Shown: positions 14,045-20,638 of the stretch, piece after piece
Layout: each line of letters starts with the position of its first letter
Numbering within the stretch: the stretch's first letter is position 1
Assembly: GCA_030609975.1 (NCBI GenBank)
Contig: JAUWSR010000021.1
Coordinates: forward strand, 1-20,638
DNA from: Acidobacteriota bacterium
Lineage (GTDB): Bacteria > Acidobacteriota > Aminicenantia > Aminicenantales > Aminicenantaceae
DNA: 20,638 nt
Direction: 5' to 3'
Program-made: the position numbers and the translations under genes
The notes under the pieces: generated by a model
Database searches by the model: none
Seen by the model: only the letters and a program-made list of their open reading frames with translations
Told to the model about the DNA's origin: nothing

Positions 14045-16399
14045 GTGAAGCCTGATTTGGACAGCCTCTATCCCACGATCGAAGGTATCGTGCAGGAAAT
14101 CGGCACGTCTGCAAGTGATGTGATCCCCATACTGCATGCTGTCCAGAAAGAATACAACTATCTGCCGGAGGAGGCTCTGCGCAGAGTGTGTGAGCTCACC
14201 GAGGTGACTCCGGCCTCCATCACAGGCATTTCCACGTTTTATTCTCAGTTCCGGCACACCCCGGTGGGACAGCACATCATCCATCTCTGTACGGGTACCG
14301 CCTGCCATATGAAGGGGGCGGAACGGGTGTATGATGCTTTTTGCCGGGAGCTCAACATCCCTGAAGATCAAGACACAGATCCTGGGGGGCTGTTCACCCT
14401 ACAGAGGGTGGCCTGTCTCGGCTGCTGCACCATCGCACCGGTGGTCCAGATCGACCAGGTGACCTACGGACATGTTCAGACAGATGGAGTGGCCAATATC
14501 ATTCAAGATTTTTTACAAAGCCGGGGCCGTCCCGTCGTTTCCAGTGCCGGCCGGAAGCAGCATGCTGAAGACAAAGGTGAGATCCGGATCGGATTGGGCT
14601 CATGCTGTGTGGCCAGCGGCAGCCGGAAGGTCCAGCAGGCCTTGGAGGAGTGTGTCGAGGAAGCCGGCATAAATACTCAGATCAAGCGCGTGGGCTGTGT
14701 GGGGATGTGTCATCGGACCCCCCTGCTCGAGGTGCATCTCCCGGATGAAGAGCCGATCCTGTATGACAAAGTTCAACCCGAGGATGTCAAAAAGATCGTG
14801 CTCAAACACTATCGACCCCGGGGCCTGAAGCAGCGGCTTAAAAACTCAGCCTTTGGACTTATCGAAAACCTGTTCCTGGATGACTCCCAGAACGGCTTCT
14901 CCCGCCATCCTCTCCACTTCCGGGATCCGAACATCGAAGCTTTTTTGGGCCGCCAGGTATCCATCGCTACCGAGTTTTTTGGAGAGATCGATCCCCTCGA
15001 TCTTTCAGAATACAGGTGCCGGGGAGGATTTGCGGCTTTGGAGATGTGCCTGAAGCAGCTTTCGCCGGAAAACATCATTCAGGAAATAAAAACCAGCGGC
15101 TTGAGGGGCAGAGGGGGCGCAGGATTTCCCACCGGACAGAAGTGGAATATTGTACGTGGTATTGCGGACGAAAAAAAATATATCATCTGTAACGGGGATG
15201 AAGGGGATCCGGGGGCGTTTATGGACCGTATGATCCTGGAGTCTTATCCCTTCCGAGTGATCGAGGGGATGGCCATCGCCGCCTATGCCGTTGGAGCCCA
15301 CGAAGGCTATTTTTATATCCGGGCAGAGTATCCTCTGGCGGTTCAGCGGGTCAAGGCCGCCTTGGCTTTGTGTCGTGAAGCCGGGTTGTTGGGAAAAAAT
15401 GTGTTAGGCGGTGATTTTTCTCTGGATCTTACCATCATGGAAGGAGCGGGTGCCTTTGTGTGCGGTGAAGAAACGGCACTGATCGCTTCGATCGAGGGGC
15501 GCCGCGGCAATCCTAATTTTCGGCCTCCCTATCCGGCTCAGAAAGGATTATGGGGCCACTCCACGCTGGTCAATAACTGTGAGACATTTGCGACGGTGCC
15601 CTGGATTTTGCGCGAGGGAACCGATGCATTCAATCAGCTCGGGACCGCAGAAAGCAGAGGCACTAAAGTCTTCTCATTGGCGGGAAAAGTAAAGCGCGGC
15701 GGACTCATCGAAGTGCCGATGGGGATATCCATTCGGGAAGTCGTAGAGGAGATCGGAGGCGGGATAGAAAACGATCGGGAATTCAAAGCCGTTCAGATCG
15801 GCGGTCCTTCGGGCGGGTGTGTGCCTGCCGAAATGGCTGATACCAAAGTGGATTATGAGGATTTGACCGAGGTCGGGGCCATGATGGGTTCAGGCGGGCT
15901 TCTGGTCATGGATGACAGCGACTGTATGGTGGATATCGCCCGCTATTTCCTCACCTTCACCTGCAGTCAATCCTGCGGCAAATGCACCTTCTGCCGGATC
16001 GGTACGCGGCACATGTTGGATATCCTGGAAAACCTGTGTGCCGGTAAAGGCAGCCTGGATGATCTGCAAAAACTCGAGGAGATCGCCCTCAGTACCCAGC
16101 AGGGCAGTCTGTGTGGATTGGGCAAAACCGCCCCCAATCCCGTGCTGACGACTTTAAAGTACTTCAGGGAGGAATACGAGGCTCATCTTGAAGGCCGCTG
16201 TCCAGCTAAACGCTGCCAGGCGCTGATCACCTATTCGATCTCGGACAGATGTATCGGCTGTACTGTCTGTGCCCAGCACTGTCCGGTGAAAACCATCCCG
16301 GCTACACCCTACAAAAAGCATGAGATCTACCAGGCGAACTGCATCAAATGCGGCACCTGCCGCCTGGTGTGTCCGAACGATGCGGTGGATATCCTATGA
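14045..16399 (+). CDS. NADH dehydrogenase NuoE-NuoF-ferredoxin fusion (NADH-oxidising subunit)
   Basis: A 784-residue cytoplasmic flavo-iron-sulphur protein. Residues 1-155 are a NuoE/HndA-like domain with [2Fe-2S] ligands C82, C87, C124, C128. Residues 170-260 are a second thioredoxin-like ferredoxin domain (C187/C188, C218, C222), as found at the start of HymB/HndC proteins. Residues 290-700 are NuoF: the glycine-rich FMN loop near 352-363, the CNGDEGDPGAFMDR nucleotide-binding motif near 382, and the N3-type [4Fe-4S] ligands C644, C647, C650, C690. Residues 730-784 hold two [4Fe-4S] motifs (C736/739/742/746 and C766/769/772/776). Expected reaction: NADH oxidation at FMN with electrons passed along Fe-S clusters. 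The GTG start has AGGG four bases upstream and matches the usual NuoE N-terminus. No complex I membrane genes or hydrogenase subunits are nearby. It overlaps the next gene by four bases (ATGA). Confidence 0.95.
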   Translation: MKPDLDSLYPTIEGIVQEIGTSASDVIPILHAVQKEYNYLPEEALRRVCELTEVTPASITGISTFYSQFRHTPVGQHIIHLCTGTACHMKGAERVYDAFCRELNIPEDQDTDPGGLFTLQRVACLGCCTIAPVVQIDQVTYGHVQTDGVANIIQDFLQSRGRPVVSSAGRKQHAEDKGEIRIGLGSCCVASGSRKVQQALEECVEEAGINTQIKRVGCVGMCHRTPLLEVHLPDEEPILYDKVQPEDVKKIVLKHYRPRGLKQRLKNSAFGLIENLFLDDSQNGFSRHPLHFRDPNIEAFLGRQVSIATEFFGEIDPLDLSEYRCRGGFAALEMCLKQLSPENIIQEIKTSGLRGRGGAGFPTGQKWNIVRGIADEKKYIICNGDEGDPGAFMDRMILESYPFRVIEGMAIAAYAVGAHEGYFYIRAEYPLAVQRVKAALALCREAGLLGKNVLGGDFSLDLTIMEGAGAFVCGEETALIASIEGRRGNPNFRPPYPAQKGLWGHSTLVNNCETFATVPWILREGTDAFNQLGTAESRGTKVFSLAGKVKRGGLIEVPMGISIREVVEEIGGGIENDREFKAVQIGGPSGGCVPAEMADTKVDYEDLTEVGAMMGSGGLLVMDDSDCMVDIARYFLTFTCSQSCGKCTFCRIGTRHMLDILENLCAGKGSLDDLQKLEEIALSTQQGSLCGLGKTAPNPVLTTLKYFREEYEAHLEGRCPAKRCQALITYSISDRCIGCTVCAQHCPVKTIPATPYKKHEIYQANCIKCGTCRLVCPNDAVDIL

Positions 16400-17979
16400 A
16401 TACGGTTACCTTCACCCTGAATAACCGACGGATCGAAGTCCCTGCAGATAAAACCATACTGGAGGCGGCTCAGGGCCAGGGTGTTTTTATTCCGACTCTA
16501 TGTTTTGCCAACGGTTCGGAGCGCTTCACCTCCTGCATGCTGTGTGTGGTCCACGAGTTGGGCAGCGACCGCCTGCTTCCTTCCTGTTCGGCTCCGGTGG
16601 CGGAGGGAATGCGAATCGAGACCGATAACAAGAGAGTCGAGGATGCCCGCAGGGATGCCTTGAATTTTTTGTTGAGCGAACATATCGGCGACTGTGAAGC
16701 ACCCTGTCAACGCGCCTGCCCCGCGCAGATGAACATCCCTCTGATGATCCGGCAGATCCAAGCTCAGCAGATGGAAGCTGCTATAAAAACCATAAAGCAG
16801 GATATCGCCCTGCCGGCGATTTTGGGACACATCTGTCCCGCTCCCTGTGAGAAGGGCTGCAAACGAAAATTTTATGATGCGCCGCTCTCAATCTGTCTTT
16901 TAAAGCGTTTTGCAGCCGAGGTTGATCTGGCACAAGCATCCCCGTATCAGCCGCCGGTCGATGATAAAAGCGGTAAGAAAGTTGCGATCGTGGGGACCGG
17001 CCCTGCCGGGCTGGCTGCTGCCTACTATCTTTTACAGAAGGGCCATGCATGTTCCCTGTTTGAACAGAATTCCGAGCCTGGCGGTCAGCTTCGTTATGGA
17101 GTGCCTGAGGACAAACTGCCGCGCTCTGTTTTGAACGCAGAGATCGAGCGGATACTTTCCCTGGGAGCCGAGTTTTTTATGGAACAAAGCTTGGGCAGGG
17201 ACGTGGGACTGGAGGAACTTTGTAAGGATTATGATGCTCTGGTCTTAGCTGTCGGCACCCTCGAACCTGAAGCGCTCAAGAGCTTTGGGCTTGAGAAAAC
17301 AGCCCGGGGCATTGCTGTCGACAAAAAAACCTTTGAGACCAGTATCCCCGGCGTTTTTGCGGGCGGGAACGCTATTTTCCCGGCGAAGATGGCTGTCCGA
17401 GCCGTTGCCCACGGCAAGAATGTCGCGGCTTCGGTCGATCAATTTCTTAACGGGAAACAAGTTGTCGGTGTTTCCCGCCGTTTCAACTCTGTTATGGGAA
17501 AAATGCAGGAGAGTGAGGCCGAAGAGTTTTTAAAGGAGGCAGAGGATCTGGAACGGATAGAACCCTCTGGCGGTTTAGGGCCCGGCTTTGCTGCAAAAGA
17601 GGCTGCAGAGGAAGCTTCGCGCTGTTTCGGATGTGACTGCCGCAAACCGGAAACCTGTAAGCTGAGGCGATTTGCCGATGAATACGCTGCTGATCAGCAG
17701 CGCTTCAAATTTAGAGAAAAAAGCAAACTGCAAAAAGTGGTGCAGCATGACCTGGTCATTTATGAACCGGGAAAATGCATCAAGTGCAGTCTCTGTGTGC
17801 AGATCACCAAAAAGGCGGGAGAAGAATTTGGATTCACCTTTATCAATCGAGGTTTCGAGGTGAGAGTGACAACGCCCTTTCATGAGCCGCTGCAGCGGGG
17901 ACTTCAAAAGGCCGCCCGCGACTGTGTCGAGGCCTGTCCCACAGCAGCACTCTCCTGGCGGAAGAGGACGAGGACATAA
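16396..17979 (+). CDS. 2Fe-2S/GltD-like FAD flavoprotein lacking the NAD(P)H-binding subdomain
   Basis: A 527-residue cytoplasmic protein. Residues 1-75 are a plant-type or NuoG-type [2Fe-2S] domain (C36, C47, C50, C64). Residues 95-160 are the GltD-type Fe-S helical domain (C100, C104, C108 and C147, C151, C155). FAD binding starts at the G-x-G-x-x-G motif at 200-205, followed by EPGGQLRYGVPEDKLP, and closes with IPGVFAGGNAI near 317-327. Between DALVLAVGT (about 280-288) and that closing motif only about 28 residues remain, where GltD and its relatives insert a roughly 140-residue NAD(P)H Rossmann domain. The C-terminus has a ferredoxin-like domain reduced to one cluster (C461, C464, C467, C514). 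It overlaps the NuoEF gene by ATGA, so it probably receives or splits electrons from that protein rather than using NAD(P)H itself. Bifurcation is speculative. Confidence 0.88.
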   Translation: MNTVTFTLNNRRIEVPADKTILEAAQGQGVFIPTLCFANGSERFTSCMLCVVHELGSDRLLPSCSAPVAEGMRIETDNKRVEDARRDALNFLLSEHIGDCEAPCQRACPAQMNIPLMIRQIQAQQMEAAIKTIKQDIALPAILGHICPAPCEKGCKRKFYDAPLSICLLKRFAAEVDLAQASPYQPPVDDKSGKKVAIVGTGPAGLAAAYYLLQKGHACSLFEQNSEPGGQLRYGVPEDKLPRSVLNAEIERILSLGAEFFMEQSLGRDVGLEELCKDYDALVLAVGTLEPEALKSFGLEKTARGIAVDKKTFETSIPGVFAGGNAIFPAKMAVRAVAHGKNVAASVDQFLNGKQVVGVSRRFNSVMGKMQESEAEEFLKEAEDLERIEPSGGLGPGFAAKEAAEEASRCFGCDCRKPETCKLRRFADEYAADQQRFKFREKSKLQKVVQHDLVIYEPGKCIKCSLCVQITKKAGEEFGFTFINRGFEVRVTTPFHEPLQRGLQKAARDCVEACPTAALSWRKRTRT

Positions 17980-17980
17980 A

Positions 17981-19147
17981 ATGTTTAGACTGAAGATATG
18001 CGGTGTTTTTTTACTGGTGGCCTTTTTACTGGTGGCGTGCGGTCGCAAAGAACAAAAAAGCGCCTCTGTCCCCGGCAACCTTGAAAAGGCCAGTTGGCCG
18101 GTCTTTCGGGGGGATCCTATGCTGTCTGGGATCGCGGCCGATGAGCTGCCCGACAGTCTGGATCTGCTCTGGATGTACGAGACGGAGTCCGTGCTTATCT
18201 CCTCTCCGGTCATTGGTCTGGGTATGGTCTACATAGGCTCGACGAATGGCAAGGTTTATGCCCTGGGCTTGGGGGATGGTCGTCTCAAGTGGGAATATTT
18301 TACCGGGGATGATATCGAAGCTTCGCCTCTGTTGATGGACGACACAATTTTTATCGGCTCCCTTAGTGGAGATTTTTTTGCCCTGGATGCCCGCTCCGGG
18401 GAAGTCCTCTGGCAGTACAAAACCGGGAACTCCATATACGGTTCGGCCAATTATGCAGAGATACCCGATACGCAGGAAAAGCTGATCTTTGTGGGCAGCT
18501 ATGACAACCGCATGTACTGTCTAAGTGCGGCCACGGGCAAGTTGAAATGGACCTATGAAGCCGATGATTACATCAACGGTGCTCCGGCCACGGACGGCAG
18601 GCATGTGGTTTTCGGCGGCTGTGACGAAAGACTGCATATTGTATCAACCGTGGATGGAAATAAGATCGGGGATGTTTGGGCGGGATCCTACATCCCGGGA
18701 TCAGCTGCGCTCGTAGACGGAAGGGCCTATGTGGGTCATTACGACAACAAATTGGTGTGTATCGATATCGCCGAACAAGAGGTGATCTGGGAGTATGGAG
18801 ATACACGAGGTGGCGGCCCCTTCTTTGCTTCTCCTGCAGTGGGCGAAAGACGTGTGGTCATTGGCTCTCGGGATGAGAAGGTGCATTGTGTTGACCGGGA
18901 TACCGGGGAACAGATCTGGACGTTCCGCACACGAGATGAGATCGATGGGTCCTCGGTGATCGCGGGTGACAAAGTCATAACCGGTTCCATCGACGGACGG
19001 GTATATATCCTGAGCCTTGAGGATGGGCGAGAGTTGTGGTCTTATGAGATAGGTGCCGCCATCCTGGGAGGCCCCGCAGTGGCGGGTGGATTTGTAATCG
19101 TTGGGGCTGAAGATGGACGTGTTTATACTTTTGGAGAGAATATATGA
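17981..19147 (+). CDS. Lipoprotein PQQ-like beta-propeller (BamB-like fold)
   Basis: A 388-residue protein starting at ATG 17981, one base after the previous stop, with an AGGA-type ribosome site eight bases upstream. The N-terminus is a lipoprotein signal with lipobox L-V-A-C (cysteine near residue 20). W-P-V-F-R-G-D follows at 39-45, then seven or eight regular blades: LGLGDGRLKW, LDARSGEVLW, LSAATGKLKW, CIDIAEQEVIW, CVDRDTGEQIW and LSLEDGRELW. This is the most regular propeller of the window and resembles the WD40/PQQ-repeat lipoprotein BamB in design, though the operon context argues against outer-membrane assembly as its role. It overlaps the glycosyltransferase gene by four bases (ATGA). 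Possibly an outer-membrane or periplasmic tether of the redox assembly. Confidence 0.87.
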   Translation: MFRLKICGVFLLVAFLLVACGRKEQKSASVPGNLEKASWPVFRGDPMLSGIAADELPDSLDLLWMYETESVLISSPVIGLGMVYIGSTNGKVYALGLGDGRLKWEYFTGDDIEASPLLMDDTIFIGSLSGDFFALDARSGEVLWQYKTGNSIYGSANYAEIPDTQEKLIFVGSYDNRMYCLSAATGKLKWTYEADDYINGAPATDGRHVVFGGCDERLHIVSTVDGNKIGDVWAGSYIPGSAALVDGRAYVGHYDNKLVCIDIAEQEVIWEYGDTRGGGPFFASPAVGERRVVIGSRDEKVHCVDRDTGEQIWTFRTRDEIDGSSVIAGDKVITGSIDGRVYILSLEDGRELWSYEIGAAILGGPAVAGGFVIVGAEDGRVYTFGENI

Positions 19148-20433
19148 AGATCGCTTACATCACTCCCGGCTCGGGAGACAATTTTTACTGTCAAAACTGT
19201 TTTCGTGACGATGAATTTCTCACCGCACTGATCTTGCTCGGACACGATGTGCACAGGGTTCCCATGTATCTTCCCTCTGGTTTTGAGCGGGAGGGGAAGG
19301 TCAGCAGTTCACCGGTTTTTTATGGCGCCATCAACGTCTACCTCAGGGAAAAGATACCCGGTTACAAGCATGCTCCCAGCTGGATGGAGAAAGTCTTCGA
19401 TTCACAATCACTGCTGCGCTATGCGGCCAAAAAATCCGGTTCTACCGATGCTTCCGGACTGGAGGGAATGACCATGTCTATGCTCCATGGGGAAAGCGGC
19501 CGGCATGCTGCGGAATTGGATAATCTTGTCCGTTACCTGCAGGATAAGATCAAACCGGATGTGGTCCATCTGTCCAATGCCCTGCTGTTAGGATTGGCCT
19601 ACCGGCTGAAGCATGACCTGGGTGCTAGAGTGGTTTGCTCTCTACAGGATGAGAATGAGTGGATCGATGAAATGGAGATGAGTCAGCAACCTGCAGTCTG
19701 GGGCCTTATGGGAGACAAAGCTGAATATGTCGATTCCTTCATCGCCACCAGTCAGTATTATTCAGAAAGATCCCAGCAGGAAATGGCGATCCCGGCCGAA
19801 AAGATCCAGGTCATAGACGGGGGCATAAATCTTGATGACTACCAAAGGTCGGCACTTCCATTCGAGCCGCCTGTGATCGGATATCTGTGTCGGATGTCGG
19901 AATATTTTGGCTTTGGAATCGTGGTGGATGCATTTTTGGAGCTAAAAAAAGACAGCCGTTTTCAAGACTTGAAACTGTTTGTTACCGGTGGATACACCGG
20001 TCTTGATAAACCTTTTGTGGACACCCAGGTCAAAAAGATCAAAAATCAAGGTTTCGAAAAGGACTTGAAGATCTTCCCGGAATTTGACAAAAGGAGCAAA
20101 ATCGAATTTCTGAAGTCCTTAACCCTTCTCTCCGTGCCCGTGCCCAGTGGGGAGGCTTTTGGGGCCTATCAGGTGGAAGCTTTAGCGGCCGGGGTCCCGG
20201 TCGTTCAGCCCAACGTAGGCTGCTACCCGGAATTCGTCGCGGCCACAAACGGGGGTATCATCTACGAACCCAATGATCCCGAAACCGTGGCCCAAGCTTT
20301 TGCGTCCCTTCTCACCAACCCGGACCGTGTGAGAACCATGGGGGAACAGGGGAACAAGGTGGTTATGGAGCGCAATACGATGGCCGGAATGGCTAAAAGT
20401 ATCGTGAATATCTATGAAAATCTACTCGGCTAA
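19144..20433 (+). CDS. GT4-type glycosyltransferase (GT-B fold)
   Basis: A 429-residue protein starting within the stop of the preceding gene (ATGA). The N-terminal Rossmann domain begins MKIAYITPGSGDNFYCQNCF, with a glycine-rich acceptor-side loop. The C-terminal domain has VIDGGINLDDY, the segment IGYLCRM, and the donor-site motif E-A-F-G-A-Y-Q-V-E (E-x7-E) followed by ALAAGVPVV and a GGIIYEPNDPE stretch. These are standard for GT4 retaining transferases that use nucleotide-activated sugars. No signal peptide is present, so it is cytoplasmic. The acceptor and sugar are unknown. The neighbours give no polysaccharide or O-antigen context, so it is unusual inside a redox operon; it may modify a small molecule or lipid that the downstream ABC transporter handles. 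Confidence 0.92.
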   Translation: MKIAYITPGSGDNFYCQNCFRDDEFLTALILLGHDVHRVPMYLPSGFEREGKVSSSPVFYGAINVYLREKIPGYKHAPSWMEKVFDSQSLLRYAAKKSGSTDASGLEGMTMSMLHGESGRHAAELDNLVRYLQDKIKPDVVHLSNALLLGLAYRLKHDLGARVVCSLQDENEWIDEMEMSQQPAVWGLMGDKAEYVDSFIATSQYYSERSQQEMAIPAEKIQVIDGGINLDDYQRSALPFEPPVIGYLCRMSEYFGFGIVVDAFLELKKDSRFQDLKLFVTGGYTGLDKPFVDTQVKKIKNQGFEKDLKIFPEFDKRSKIEFLKSLTLLSVPVPSGEAFGAYQVEALAAGVPVVQPNVGCYPEFVAATNGGIIYEPNDPETVAQAFASLLTNPDRVRTMGEQGNKVVMERNTMAGMAKSIVNIYENLLG

Positions 20434-20453
20434 AAACAGGGAAACTGTGAACC

Positions 20454-20638
20454 ATGTTACTTGAACTCAATCACATCGAAAAAAAGTTTGATCACCCCTC
20501 AGGAGAAGGGGAGATCCTCGTTCTCAAAGATATCTGCTTGGAGGTGCCAAAGGGCGAAGCAGTGGCTGTGATCGGTCCCTCAGGTTCGGGCAAAAGCACA
20601 CTGTTGAATATCATCGGAGCCCTCGACAGTCCCTCTGC
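20454..20638 (+). CDS. ABC transporter ATP-binding protein, LolD/MacB type (5' part only)
   Basis: The first 61 codons of an ATPase, cut by the right edge. The Walker A motif G-P-S-G-S-G-K-S-T lies at 41-49, followed by LLNIIGALDSP, the wording typical of the MacB/LolD/FtsE group that works with FtsX-like permeases. ATG 20454 lies 20 bases after the glycosyltransferase stop, with an AGGGA ribosome site about 11 bases upstream; a GTG at 20447 is out of frame. It likely continues the operon, and a permease gene is expected beyond the window. Confidence 0.88.
   Translation, partial: MLLELNHIEKKFDHPSGEGEILVLKDICLEVPKGEAVAVIGPSGSGKSTLLNIIGALDSPS

Noticed and set aside
14045..17979. Reading the NADH-oxidising genes as part of complex I or a bifurcating hydrogenase
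   Set aside because: No NuoA-D/H-N subunits and no hydrogenase catalytic subunit are present in the window, and the partner flavoprotein is GltD-like rather than NuoG or HydA.
4716..19147. Reading the propellers as true PQQ-dependent dehydrogenases
   Set aside because: They show propeller repeats but not the vicinal disulphide, catalytic surroundings or haem domain of quinoprotein dehydrogenases; the repeat alone does not imply PQQ binding.

Overview
The window looks like a bacterial chromosome of moderate GC content. Its repertoire suggests a Gram-negative anaerobe: lipoproteins, Tat-exported ferredoxin, many Fe-S proteins, many PQQ-type propellers, a corrinoid protein and a GH95-like lipoprotein. 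An Acidobacteriota-related lineage such as Aminicenantia would fit, but that is a guess from gene style, not a proven placement. I found no RNA genes, insertion sequences, CRISPR arrays or convincing intrinsic terminators.

Layout. Bases 1-3372, minus strand: a GH95-like glycosidase lipoprotein behind a good sigma70 promoter, then a secreted protein of unknown function that runs off the left edge. Bases 3447-4560, plus strand: a collapsed sodium:neurotransmitter-symporter-type transporter relic, then an intact but orphan methyltransferase corrinoid protein. Bases 4632-6080: a secreted PQQ-like propeller protein with its own extended -10 promoter. Bases 6081-6403: a 323-base gap holding an inverted repeat just upstream of a plausible promoter. 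Bases 6404-20638: one long plus-strand run of twelve tightly packed or overlapping genes that continues past the right edge.

The long run is the main interest. In order it encodes two membrane-anchored or secreted PQQ-like propellers, an anchored NHL-type propeller, a tiny Tat-signal protein with four cysteines, a Tat-signal polyferredoxin with about four [4Fe-4S] clusters, a NapH/NosR-like membrane Fe-S protein, a propeller anchored by three membrane segments, a NuoE-NuoF-ferredoxin fusion (NADH-oxidising), a 2Fe-2S/GltD-like flavoprotein that lacks the NAD(P)H-binding subdomain, a lipoprotein propeller, a GT4 glycosyltransferase and the start of an ABC ATPase of the LolD/MacB type.

A coherent reading is a redox conduit. 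NADH would be oxidised in the cytoplasm by the NuoEF fusion with the flavoprotein, electrons would cross the membrane through the NapH-like protein, and they would be delivered outside to the Tat polyferredoxin and the four-cysteine protein, with several exported propellers as scaffold, sensor or acceptor modules. No c-type haem motif is visible in any of these proteins. The final acceptor and the role of the glycosyltransferase and transporter are unknown. The domain calls are well supported; the joint function is inference.
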